Shown here: piece after piece, positions 1-10,542 of the stretch
Layout: every line of letters begins with the position of its first letter
Numbering within the stretch: position 1 is the stretch's first letter
NCBI GenBank assembly: GCA_027596035.1
Contig: JADGJA010000352.1
Coordinates: 1 to 21,862 of the forward strand
DNA from: Thoreauomyces humboldtii
Taxonomy: Eukaryota; Chytridiomycota; Chytridiomycetes; Spizellomycetales; Powellomycetaceae
Reading direction: 5' to 3'
Length of the DNA stretch: 21,862 nucleotides
The notes under the pieces: generated by a model
What the model saw: only the letters and a program-made list of their open reading frames with translations
Told to the model about the DNA's origin: nothing
Database searches by the model: none
Position numbers and translations under genes: made by a program

Positions 1-442
1 GGTTGAATACCTCCGGGGTAGTTAGCGCTACTCTACACTTACTTTGGCCGTCACTTACTTTGGTGACTCAAATGTACAGTCGCCTCATCGTGGGACTCGT
101 ATTTTGCGTTTGACAAACGTCGCAGTACCGTGTACGTTGCTTGCCGAACGCTGTTTCCATGTACCGTAGGCTTACTCATACAGACGCGGTGCTCACAGCA
201 CGGTCCCTGGGGAAAGAGGAAAGCAGGGTTCACGAAAACGGTCGAAAATTGTGGAGAAAACAAAGTGGAAAGTCTGGTGGAAAGTGTCGCAAGCCAGCGC
301 CAATCCACGGCGGACTGCGCAACAGCTGCGCAACCCCACATCAAGCTTTTTGGCTCACGGAGGTTTCCGTGATGGGAAAGTTCCACAAAGAATGTCCAAC
401 CGAAGTGGCACTTCTTTTTTCGTAGGGTCAACTTGCATTCAC
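1..442. other. Upstream region of the HPP gene; no gene seen
   Basis: No ORF here resembles a known protein on either strand. The region precedes the start codon of the HPP gene and probably contains its promoter and 5' UTR. Two short direct repeats are visible: CACTTACTTTGG at 36-47 and again at 52-63, and GTGGAAAGT at 265-273 and 277-285. I see no clear TATA box. The 142-codon open frame on the minus strand (51-479) overlaps the start of the HPP gene and has no recognisable motif, so I treat it as chance. Confidence 0.5.
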
Positions 443-1419
443 ATGTCTCGCCTCGCGAACCTTCCCCCTGTAGTCTCAAGGTTCCTTGGATATAGGACAG
501 GACCAGTAGTAGCGCCCCCTACCTTTGTCGTCTGGATCAGCGCATTTGTTGGCGCCTTCTCTTCGATTGCCGTTCTGCAAGCAGTTTTCGAGCGGAATGG
601 TTATTTTGAGGAAAAGAACGTGCCGGTTATTGTTGCGAGTTTCGTGAGTGAATCCCCGTCGTGTGTAATGGAACCCTCGAATGGACTTCTTAAATCGGTT
701 CTTTGTTGAAGGGTGCCAGCGCTGTTTTGATATTCGGTGCGTTGGAAGCGCCCTTGGCGCAACCAAGAGCAGTCTTCTTTGGCCATACGCTGGCAGCCCT
801 GATCGGAGTAGCAATTGCTAAGCTGTTCATGATCGGGAGCCCCACTACGTTTGTAGAACTTAGGTGGCTTGCCGGGTCGCTGGCATGCGCTACTTCCCTG
901 GTGGTGATGATTGCCACGGCTACAGTTCATCCACCGGCAGGAGCCACTGCCCTTCTGGCACCCGTGTCGGCCCAGATTTCTGTAATGGGATGGTATTACG
1001 GTGGGTCAGAGCAACTTCTATAAGTCTCGTGTGTCGCACTCAATCTCGATGCCAAAACAGTTCCCGTCGTGATGCTCTCCGCTGTACTCATGCTCGTAAT
1101 CGGCCTGTTCACGAACAACATCTGCCGGCGTTATCCGGTGTTCTGGATCAGCCCCCCAGGACCCGTGCTCTCAAAGGCAGTTGGCGAGCCAAACGAGACC
1201 TCAGGGCAACGATACTCGGCCGCCAGGATCGATGTCGACGTCGCGGACGACGAGCGTGTGACAGGGATTGCAATGGGCAGCGCGGGCAACTCCGTGGTAA
1301 TCGAGAAGGGCGGGGTGATCATTCCGGAGTGGCTGGCGATCGACGAGGAAGATCGTTTGGCTCTGGATCGAGTGCAACGTACACTGGTGCACCGGATGGC
1401 AGAGCGCGCGAGAGCATGA
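443..1419 (+). CDS. HPP-family integral membrane protein
   Basis: Three exons: 443-643, 712-1000 and 1061-1419, giving 282 residues. The introns begin GTGAGT and GTGGGT and end GAAG and ACAG. The product has the hallmarks of the HPP family: an N-terminal soluble part with PPTFVVW, several hydrophobic segments, the conserved VPVIVASFGASAVL stretch that is split exactly by intron 1, LAQPR, and the name-giving motif in TVHPPAGATALLA. The last membrane segment ends in NNICRRYPVFW, followed by a roughly 90-residue hydrophilic C-terminal tail. HPP proteins of cyanobacteria and plant plastids have been linked to nitrite transport; the role of the fungal branch is not settled, so the substrate is unknown here. 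The start is the first ATG in frame before the conserved region. The gene lies 356 bp upstream of exportin-4 on the same strand. Confidence 0.9.
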
Positions 1420-1775
1420 CGGCTCATTGCGCCGGGAAGCTAGGACCATTATATGCATATAAAACTAATCAACTTATTGATGAGAACCACGTTATCCCTT
1501 CCGCACTGAAGCGCGAAAGGAGCTCCGATGAAGCATTTGCGGAAAAGAGAAGGGAATCGCCAGGTCCCATTCTCAAAGAGTGCGATTCTTGCACGCTTCA
1601 TCCACTGTGATCACAAGCAGGATTGCGTGGGGACAACCCTGCCTGTCCGAAGTCTTCGGATAGAAGCAAGAGGTGAGGCAGTGTCAGAACCTTCGCAAAC
1701 TCTTGAACGGTCTCATTTGGACGTGTGCCTGAAGGTTCGTGACGGAGAACTCCAGGCGAATCACTTTGCTTCGCC
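1420..1775. other. HPP 3' flank and exportin-4 promoter region
   Basis: This 356-bp gap between two co-oriented genes holds no supported gene. It contains an AT-rich segment around 1449-1475 with TATAAAA at 1458-1464 next to the palindrome ATATGCATAT (1451-1460). That site is 39 bp past the HPP stop and about 310 bp before the exportin-4 start, so it may serve 3' processing of HPP, a TATA element of exportin-4, or neither. The 160-codon open frame across 1528-2010 has no recognisable domain; its 3' part shares a frame with exon 2 of exportin-4, and I reject the rest. Confidence 0.4.
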
Positions 1776-4700
1776 ATGGATTTCCAGGCGTTCCACGCTC
1801 GCTTTGAGCAAGCATGCGTGGAGGTCCAGGTACTTGAGTCCTCCTGAAAAATGCCCTTTCTCGAAATGTCCTCGAACGCCACCGCTCATGCTTCTCCAAC
1901 GGCAGGCGCCCAAGACCCGAGTTGCGGGCGAAAGGACGATCACTAGCCTCCTATCGTTGCCAAATACATTACCTTTATGCAAGTATATTATAGGTGGAGG
2001 ACCAAGCTGAAAGCATTCTACCCGAAGAACTCCGCTGGAAACTCAATATGTCGCCCGCTTCAATTAGAGCACACTAGCAACGACGGGACAACTTACCAGG
2101 CCGTCAGTCTGCTAATGACAAGTGCCACGCGGGAATACGCGTTGCATCCCCGGGCTGAAATGCATGCTTTGCTCGACTGGTTGCTGGATTTGGCTGTGGC
2201 TCGCTTTGAGACGCAGGAGCCGTTCGCTCGCAACCGCATGCTGCAGGCCGTTGCCGTCATCTTTAAGAGAGGATATCTAGAAGAAGGCGTCAAGGAGAAG
2301 GAGGCTTTTTTTGGGCGCTTGACCAGTCTGATCGGCGGGCAGCGCGGAGAACGGCTGGTGGCTCTGTCGACGTTTGCCGCTCTCATCGGCGAGCTTTCGT
2401 CCGATCGAGCCACTGCGATGGGGCTGGCCTATGACCATCATCTGAAAAGCCGAATGCTGTTTGAGGAACAAGAGCTGCGGTCGGTCTTCCAAGTCGTCGT
2501 TCAGCTGCTACAGCACCTCCTGCGAGACGGCTTGAAGCGGGAGGAACGGGCTGACATCGAGCTACTTGCTACCTGCTTGGCCATCGCCGATGACATCTTG
2601 AGCTGGGATTTCGTCAACTCTGGTGACAATGCTCTCCAGGGATCGTTTAAAACAGAACGTCACGGGCAGAACAAGCAGTCTGGCAGATTCCCTGCCTCGT
2701 GGCGAGACCTCATAATCCGTCCGGACGTGATCGATTTGTTCTTTGAGGTTTGTTTTCTCGGGATATCGGTCAGGCAGGTCTTCTTTTACTTATGAGTCCG
2801 CAGCTGCATTATGCACTTCAAATAGAGCGCGGCCTAGCTAATCGAACACGGGAATGCCTTAGCAGCCTAGCAGGAGTGCATGGGCCCATTCTCGAGTCGA
2901 TTGACGGCAACGGACGCGTTACAGAAGATGACGCCTCACAACGTGCATACATCGCACATATTCTTCGGAACTTCCTCAAGTTCATTGTCCAGTAAGCACT
3001 CCCGCGCTACCTCTTGCTTGCAGCAGATCGTACACTTCAAACTTAAAGTTCTCAGCTTCGTTGCCACCACCCCCTTTGATTCGCAGACTGACTTCGAACC
3101 GGAGCTCGTCGGAATCACGTCTATGTCGACAAAAATCATATCCACCTATCGACTTCGCGTGATCGCAGCAGTCCCCGAATTCACGCACTTTCTGAATGAG
3201 CTCGCAAAGCTGACCATCACATGCTACAAAAGCAATGCTGACGCGGGAGAAGACTGGGTAGTCTGGACGCAAGAGGAAGGAGATCAGCTCCTTGATATAT
3301 GGGCACGACTGAGTACGCTCCGGTCGGATTGTCGGTGTCACCCGAATTGTCGGTGGTTGCTAACGAAATTCGCTCTTCCAAATAGTCGAACAAATGGAGG
3401 AGTACTCGGAAGAGCAGGCGGCTCTCGTTACCACGGGCCAGCAAACTCAACACTTCGACTTCGAAGGGCTCTCGAAGTTTCTGGCGATGGCAGCCTTTCA
3501 CATATTCGAGACTTACGTCGACACAAGGCTTGAAGCTGCCCAGCAGGAGGTCGACGACGTCACGGATAACGATTCTATCAAGGACGATGTAAGCGCTTTG
3601 AATCAAATTGCTTCTTGCGGGGGAGTTCTGATTCATCAATTTTCAAGTTTGTATATGAAGATCAGCTCATTGCTGTCGGTATCATTGCACGTTTGGATAC
3701 GGCTCGATGCATCGCAAAACTTCAAAACCTCATCGCCGACCGCTTGAGTCGCATACAGAAGCTCTTCAACGAAGGCGGCCCGGAGGGTAAGTCAAAGTGC
3801 TGCAATGTTTGCTCATTCGTGTCTGATAGTTTTGCAAATAGCTAGCGAACTCAGCGGCATCTATGAGGAGCTCCACTGGCTGGCATTGTTCTCGGGTCAT
3901 ATACTTGCCACTCCTGGGCGAGGGGAGACGCCACAAGTTCCTCGTGCTGTTCTAGCGCTGTCGGTAATGCCTTCAGGGGATGGAACTTTCCGACATCTCT
4001 GTTGCTCATAAAAGCTTCAGAACCAGTCTACAGAAAATGCCGACCCGGTTGTGCTACTCGCATCGTCTTTATTCAGAGCTCTTGACATGGTTTCTGTCGA
4101 TCCTGAAAGCCCGCAGGTGTGTCTGCACCTACATGAACACTCTCAAACATCCGTCGCTCATCGTTAGATTGTCTCTTAGTTCGCACTCTGCAGTCCATCG
4201 GTTGCCGAAACGCTTCTATGGTTCATAGAGCGGTGGAGCGAAACGTATCTGTTCTTAACTCCAGGACAGTGCAGTACTCCCTCGTTGCAGCACTCTTTCG
4301 GCGCCAGTGCTGGGGGACCGGCCATTCTGGACTTTGTACTCTCGATGATCCAGAAGAACTTCGTGATATGGCATGGACAAGAGGATCTACTCATGCAGGT
4401 TAGATCCCAAATATCTGTCCAAGAGCTCAAGACGATTTAACGCCCCGCTGCAGATCGTTAGTCTCTTGAGCACGTTTTCGAAATCGCTGCCCGTTAGAGA
4501 TGCGCTCTTGTCATCAGGTACATGCGTGCATACTTAGCTGACGCTTCTGTTTGTTCTCGGAAACACTAACTTCCGCACGCCGGCAGAAAAGTTCCAAAGC
4601 CTAATTGGCTTCTTCCTCGAGAATCTTGGCCGATTGCCAGCATCCGTTCATAGGTCAGTCTCTACTGCTTGCTCGTCAAAGAGAAGATCCGTGCTGATTC

Positions 4701-6295
4701 CCGGTTCCCTTCAGCCCCTTGATCGAGAACATTGCTGTGATCGCAACTCATTCCTCGGCAGCGGATGTACGATCCCACTACTTCAACAACCTCACCGGAG
4801 CGATCGAGAAGCGATTACTCTCAGTGATCCACAACCCACAATTCCACCAAAATTATCAACGAGCGGAAATTATCGATCATATCATCAGTACGATGGAAGT
4901 TTACAGCGGACTCGTCCTTGCGGCAGACGAGGGCAATACTAGGGAGATTTTTGCGGCGGTTTCCAAGTATTTCGATACCTTTGTCCGATTGCTGGATCTT
5001 TATCGAAATCACACCGAGGTGGAGAAATACGTTCTGCAAATTTTCGCTAACCTCATCCGGTGCCAAGTAAGTCTCCAATAAAAAGACCTTCCGACCTGAT
5101 GTTCGAAAGATTCTGATTGCCTTTTTCATCGTAGTCCTTTGAGGAACTGACAGATGCCGACTGCCAAGGGCTATATGAAGCTGTACTTGCTCTATTGAAG
5201 ACTTATTCGAAAAACTCCGTAGGTCGGAAACGCATTGCTCGTGCAGGCGATGAGGACGAGTTGTTCGAGGATCTTTCCTGCATCCTCGAGATTCTTGCGC
5301 AGCTCATGGCTTCGCAATACGAGGGCATGGGTATGTCACTAGCCGAAACCTGTATCTCTGCGGCATTTCTAAGACTGAATTTCCCTGTAGCGTGGAATGA
5401 GATCTTGGAGAAGCGCAAGAATTCGGGGACTACTGATGTGGCGGATATCGTGTTCTTTGGCATCAACACGGTGATTCCTCTAATTACCGACGACATGCTC
5501 AAGGTGAGCAACGTGTGACTCGATTGCTGAGCGCCACTACCAGCGATCTCACCCCCCGTACAGTTTCCAGAATTAAGTCGCGATTACATATCTCTAGTGG
5601 GAAACCTGGTCCGATACTTCCCAGATAAACTGTTCTCTTTACCACCACCATTACTTGCGAGCCTCGTCCGAGCTCTCGAATTTGGCCAGCACGCCGCCAT
5701 GGCAGAGATTGCTCGCGGAGCGCTCGAGACAGTTACTACACTCGCTCTGTATGCATGGGATAGCACTGCCCGTACCGCAGGTCAGTCGACTCTGTGGACG
5801 TCAAAAGCCAATCTTTGGATGTTCTCTAAACCTTTCCGTGCAGATGAGTCGATTGAATTCCTGAGCCCGCACCTGGACCACCTGATGCAGAAATGCTTCG
5901 CCATGTTCCTCTTCGACGAATTCGACTCCGGTCTGCTGGAAGCCGGCGGAGAAGCCATTTTTGCATTGGTGCTCGCCAGAACGGTATCCAAACCTCTCCT
6001 TTCTATCATTGTGCAAAATGCGCGACTGACATCCAGATCTTTCAAGCAATCCTACGGTGCCATGACGCACCACCTCGTCAATCAACAGGCTCAGCCCGCC
6101 CTCGCTCAGCGCCTGGGATCAGCGCTGTCAGCGCTGCACAATGTCATCATGGAGACGGTTCGGGACCCCGACAACGCCGACCGCCTGCGCGCTGGGCGCG
6201 TAGAAGGCATCGTCAGTGGCCCGTGGATCGTACCTTATCGCAAGCAGCTGGAGGCTGTCCTAATGGATGTTCGGGGATTTTTGCGCGTGAAGTAA
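1776..6295 (+). CDS. XPO4: Exportin-4 (importin-beta family nuclear export receptor)
   Basis: I assemble 17 exons: 1776-1829, 1906-1993, 2068-2747, 2804-2991, 3056-3312, 3386-3588, 3648-3786, 3842-3963, 4021-4116, 4180-4398, 4454-4517, 4587-4653, 4715-5066, 5135-5330, 5391-5503, 5564-5780 and 5844-6295. Together they give exactly 1169 codons (1168 residues), close to animal exportin-4 at about 1150. Recognisable colinear blocks include LPLCKYIIEHT near the start, LQAVAVIFKRG, AGVHGPI, YEELHW followed by GETPQVP, WFIERWSETYL, LLKTYSKNSVGRKRI, and a C-terminus ending in LRVK. The family is built from HEAT repeats, binds Ran-GTP and exports cargo such as eIF5A; in animals it also handles Smad3 and Sox2. 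Exon 1 (18 codons) is the least certain. Introns 5331-5390 and 5781-5843 are multiples of three without a stop, so retained forms would stay in frame. Confidence 0.93.
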
Positions 6296-6445
6296 TTACA
6301 AGTCATTCCTGTAGTTCGGAAATTTCCATCGCGTACACACTTTCTTGCATACCTCACTTTTCCCCTTGCATCATCATGTAGTTGTAATGTAGAGCATCCA
6401 ATTCATAAGTAACCCTGGAATCTCATATCTACCGAGCATGCGTGT

Positions 6446-6451
6446 AATAAA
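6446..6451 (+). terminator. Candidate polyadenylation signal AATAAA for exportin-4
   Basis: A perfect AATAAA lies about 150 bp past the exportin-4 stop codon, in the 340-bp gap (6296-6635) between the convergent exportin-4 and METTL14 genes. TGTAATGT shortly upstream could act as an accessory element. The assignment rests on motif and position only. The rest of this gap shows no gene. Confidence 0.4.
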
Positions 6452-6635
6452 AGCCGCCCAATAGCTTCGCGCACACGCAAGAATGCATCCATGCTTCGGG
6501 AAAACTACATGTGACGTATATTGACGATATATCTGCAAGTAACTAGATGATTGCCCATGCGGAAACAGGGTATACGCGATAACTTTTCCGCCGTAGGGTA
6601 CCCAATAATAGAGCTAGATAGCATGTGCCCACAAC

Positions 6636-8242
6636 CTACAATCCCGCCCGGCGCTGCGCCTTGCGTGCTAAGTGCGGCGGCGATTTCGGGCGAAGGAGCT
6701 CGATGTCTGTATTCGTCCCTGACATGAGCCAACCGAGCGAATTGTCGGGGCACGGACAAAACGCTTTAACGGGAAAACCCACCTGCAGTGGTAGGCACCA
6801 AGGACGCGGCATTCCTGATGACTCCGCCGGTCGAGCGATCGATCCCGAGCGGCGAGGCTCCCGAAGCGGTGCCGGCGGGAGGTGATGTGTTCTTGAACCA
6901 TGAAGCGTACCGAGTCTTATCCCAGTTGCTGGTCGACACGCCGAGCCCGATCGTGACCCATCCCGGCCGGATGTTGTGGTCGTTGCCGAACAGTTCCAGT
7001 CGGCGTCGGCCCATGCAAAACCGCTCGATGAGATGGTAGAGCTCATCAGGCTTCCGAGTCGACCGGTCCGGTGGTTCCTCAGCAATAATGACGTCGGTGT
7101 CTACGTTGCACTGTAAATCAGATGTTGGCAAAGCTCGGAGGCGAGGCTTCCAGGAAGGGAGTCCGCAAGACTAACGTGAATGAAATGGCCATCGGTAGCT
7201 CGGCGCACTGTCCCCTTGATCCCCATCAGACAGTGTTCTTTGGTTTGTTGCAACACTGAAGGCGGTGCGAGAAGCTGGGTACCCTGAAGGACCAGAACAG
7301 GAAGACGCGAGCAGAAGCACCGCGTTACCCAGCGGTTTTCTAACGTATGCGCGAAAACATCCGATGATGGAAAAAGGAACGATGTTCGCTCACCTCCCAT
7401 GTCTTGTTCGTCTTGATCCAACTGATATCTTCACATCGTCGATATCCCCATTTGTACAGCAATTCTCTGCCCCTATCCAGGCCCTCTCTGTTCCCCACCC
7501 AGATGAAAACGAACGAAGGGTTCGCGGAGACGTCTTCGATTGCAAGAGCACCGATTTCTTCCCAAGTCCAGTAAGGCAGTTTCATCGTGGAGGGAGGCAA
7601 CCCAGTGACGTCAGGCGAAGACCAATCCCCATACTCCTCCAGGGGCGGATCAATCAAGATGACATCAAACCGGATTCCACCGAGAATCTCTCCAAGTGTA
7701 CTGGTCCGAAGATCCACGCTCTTGTACATAGGCGGGATCGCATGGGCTTGCACGACCTCGTGTTTTAAGCGGGCAAGTTCCGCCAGCTTGGGATGTTCCG
7801 CATAACGGTTTTCGAAAGAGGCTTCCCGAATGTAGTTTTGCGGCCGTTGAGCGGTGTCAACATGATGTTGGAGATAGTCATTTCGAACCACCGTGGTGGC
7901 ATCCTTCAGCCGAAACGGGGTGAGGGCGAAAGACTCCGTGAAGACGATTTGGACATGCACAACCATGAACATAGGCTATACCTGTTGCTGTTCGATCCCA
8001 AACTCCCTCCATACTGTTCTACTATCCGCATGCAAGTTAAGATGGTCAGCCTGTTCACGACGCCTGGGTGGCCTAGGTTGGTCGACTTTCGTGCTTGGAG
8101 GTCTGCAATTGAGTCGCTCTCGCCAAGCGTGGCGGCGTCCCTTCCGTCGAGCTGCCAAGACGTGAGTCAGTTTCCGGCCCTGTTCTCTGTCGGCTGCTCC
8201 TGAAGAGGGGAGGACGGACGGCTTGGGGTGGTTGTTATCCAT
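6636..8242 (-). CDS. METTL14: METTL14-like subunit of the m6A mRNA methyltransferase (MT-A70 family; KAR4-related)
   Basis: Five exons on the minus strand: 8242-7982, 7903-7394, 7283-7176, 7110-6783 and 6718-6636, giving 429 residues (human METTL14 has 456). The N-terminal exon is basic and low in complexity. The MT-A70 core follows: [105 protein letters not shown] and IRPGWVTIG. The C-terminal exon carries LLRPKSPP as in animal METTL14. In animals the protein pairs with METTL3 and supports RNA binding rather than catalysis; yeast Kar4 is the related fungal protein. The motif here is DPPL, where METTL3 has DPPW and human METTL14 has EPPL. A six-codon upstream ORF (8252-8235, stop included) overlaps the start codon in another frame. 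The gene is divergent from KATNAL2. Confidence 0.93.
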
Positions 8243-8252
8243 TTATCGGCAT
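8235..8252 (-). promoter_or_regulatory. Possible minimal upstream ORF overlapping the METTL14 start
   Basis: Reading the minus strand, ATG CCG ATA AAT GGA TAA starts 10 nt before the proposed METTL14 ATG and ends just inside its coding sequence in a different frame. If it is in the mRNA leader, it could lower initiation at the main start or favour reinitiation. This is a sequence observation; the transcript start is unknown. Confidence 0.3.
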
Positions 8253-8506
8253 ATGCTCGTTGCCAGATGATGGGTTGTTGCACGGAAGAAGGCAGACGCG
8301 TCCAGTCGAGCCTCTTTTGTGGAGAGAGTACCGTACAAACAGCAGGGGGATTCAAATCAATTGAATTAAAAAATCAAGAAAAAAAAACAAAACGCGTCAC
8401 AAACACGTCCACGTCAGTTTGCCTAACGCGTTTACATTTCTCGAATACCGGTAGGTCGCTCTTGCAGCCTTGCAGTTCACCCCACCCCACACCTCCACAA
8501 ACCACG
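8243..8506. promoter_or_regulatory. Shared divergent promoter of METTL14 and KATNAL2 with three ACGCGT boxes
   Basis: Only 264 bp separate the two divergent start codons. Three perfect copies of the palindromic hexamer ACGCGT lie at 8296-8301, 8392-8397 and 8426-8431. ACGCGT is the MluI cell-cycle box (MCB) bound by the fungal MBF complex (Mbp1/Swi6) at G1/S genes. A purine-rich, A-tract segment (about 8366-8392) sits between the first and second boxes and may be nucleosome-poor. By rough base composition I would expect far fewer than one such hexamer in this length. Function in this organism is inferred. Confidence 0.5.
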
Positions 8507-10479
8507 ATGATGCAGGGTTCAGAAGTAAACATTGCTCACCTCAAAGTGTCAAGTGAAGCACGCCAGGCTGTATGTTGGTATTGGGACTCGAGACCTCCGA
8601 CTCTATTGCCAAGATTAAATCGGTTCTTTTGTAAAAGGAAGAAGCGCGGACGCAGCAGCGACAGCGCAATCTCATGGTTCTCATCCTCGGTCACTTGGAA
8701 ACTTTCGGGTGAGAAGAATCATCGGAAGACGTTAGCCCGCTCGAGGCGGATACTGACCGCATCTGCGTAACAGATACACGGACTCCCTGGAGAAACTTCA
8801 GACAGAGTCGAACATTTCGTTGCGGAAAGTCCATCCAGCGGATAACGTCGATTTGATCAACATCTTGCAGGTGAGCTCTAACGTGAGTGGGTTCTCATGG
8901 GCAGAAGTGCTCTGCTGAACTGTTGAAAGGAAAGGAGTATGAAAACTATTACGGGATCAAGTTTGGCAAGGCGCCGCGACTTACGAGGAAGGCAACGGCA
9001 GGTAAGACCGTACATCCAATTGAACGTGATAGAGGTCACGCACAGACACTAAGCTTGATAACACAGATGAGGCGAGTGGAATGAAAACCAGACGACGGCC
9101 AGCCGGCAGTCTGTCCGGCAGTAGCGGTAACCTCTCAGCAACCCGCGTTACGGATGGAAGCGGGGAAGTGCTGGAAAGCGTGGCACTGAACAGGCTGTCC
9201 GGGGCTGCACGCTCTCGCGTAGGCAGGAGTACAGAGGATCTTCAGGCGAAGAAGCCTAAACGGCAACCACCCTCCTCGAGCGCCGAGTCAAAGGAACCGA
9301 AGGAGGAGGAGGATAAGTTCCCGAGCATCAGAGGGACGAAAGTGACGGAGAAACAGGCATCTGCCGGAGCACCTGCATCCACGCCAATTCCACCTTCCTC
9401 TGCCGAGGATACGCTTTACGACGCTCGTCTTCTAAAACCAATGCCCGATTATGGTAACCTCGAGTTCCGTGAACTGGCTGCCATCATCTCCCGTGACATC
9501 TTCGTCACAAACCCCAATGTTCGATGGGCTGATATTGCTGGGCTCTCTCGATCCAAACGGCTCGTCAAGGAAGCTGTCGTGTATCCCCTGAAGTTTCCGA
9601 CCTTGTTCAGTGGGATCCTGTCCCCATGGAAGGGGCTCCTGCTTTACGGACCCCCGGGCACCGGAAAGACCATGATCGCAAAAGCCGTCGCCACAGAATG
9701 CAACACAACTTTCTTCAACATTTCCGCATCCAGCATCGTCAGCAAATGGAGAGGAGATTCGGAGAAACTCGTCAGAGTGTTGTTCGAGCTGGCTCGATAC
9801 CACGCTCCGAGCACAATCTTTCTGGACGAACTGGAAAGTATCATGTCCCATCGAACCTCGGACGGCGCCGAACACGAAGGAAGTCGACGCATGAAAACCG
9901 AACTTCTGATTCAACTTGACGGGCTGTCAAAGACCACGGACCACGTGTTTTTGCTGGCTGCGAGTAACATGCCATGGGACCTGGACATGGCCATGCTGCG
10001 ACGATTAGAGAAGCGGATACTCATCGACGTGCCGGACGAACCGGCCAGGAAGGCCATGTTTGTGTCGCACCTGCCGTTTTCTACCAACGCGGAAGATGGG
10101 AGGAGCACCGACGGGTCGGTTCTGCCGGTTGCAAAGCTTCATTACGACAAGCTTGCTAGCTTGACAGAAGGATATTCAGGGTCGGACATCAAGCTCGTTT
10201 GCAAGGAGGCGGCCATGAGGCCCGTGAGAAAGTTCTTTGACCTGCTCGATGAAGACGCCGACCTCAGCGTTGATTCGCCAATCACCAACGACGGTGAGTC
10301 TGCGTGCAAGGCTCCTGGCGCGAGTAGCCATCTGACTTTCGTACGCCATAGCGCAACTACAGCGAGACCCAGTAACGCAGGCAGACGTGGAGGCGGCCAT
10401 TGTAAGCACCAGGCCGTCTTCAAATCTTGCGTTGGGTGACAAGTATCGGGAGTGGCAAAGCGATTTTGGCTCGGCTTGA
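8507..10479 (+). CDS. KATNAL2: Katanin p60 ATPase-containing subunit A-like 2 (AAA microtubule-severing ATPase)
   Basis: Six exons: 8507-8569, 8656-8708, 8774-8870, 8935-9001, 9067-10293 and 10352-10479, giving 544 residues (human KATNAL2 has 538). Residues about 22-55 form a LisH motif ([20 protein letters not shown]). After the conserved [14 protein letters not shown] comes a disordered, charged linker, then the AAA module: VRWADIAGL, Walker A GPPGTGKT near residue 288, the pore region [12 protein letters not shown], Walker [10 protein letters not shown] near residue 346, and LRRLEKRI as the arginine finger region. The C-terminal helix ends in [10 protein letters not shown]. The long match to KATNAL2, rather than to katanin A1 or spastin, comes from [14 protein letters not shown] and [12 protein letters not shown]. 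The family severs microtubules and is tied to cilia, basal bodies and spindles in flagellated lineages. The stop lies 63 bp from the stop of the convergent orphan gene. Confidence 0.93.
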
Positions 10480-10542
10480 CCAATAGACATGAACAGAGCC
10501 GCAATTGCTGATGATATATATTGCTGACGGGCCCAGTGAAGG

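Noticed and set aside
864..1610. 248-codon plus-strand open frame overlapping the HPP gene
   Set aside because: It overlaps HPP exons 2 and 3 in another frame and crosses its intron. The translation is Arg-rich and without motifs.
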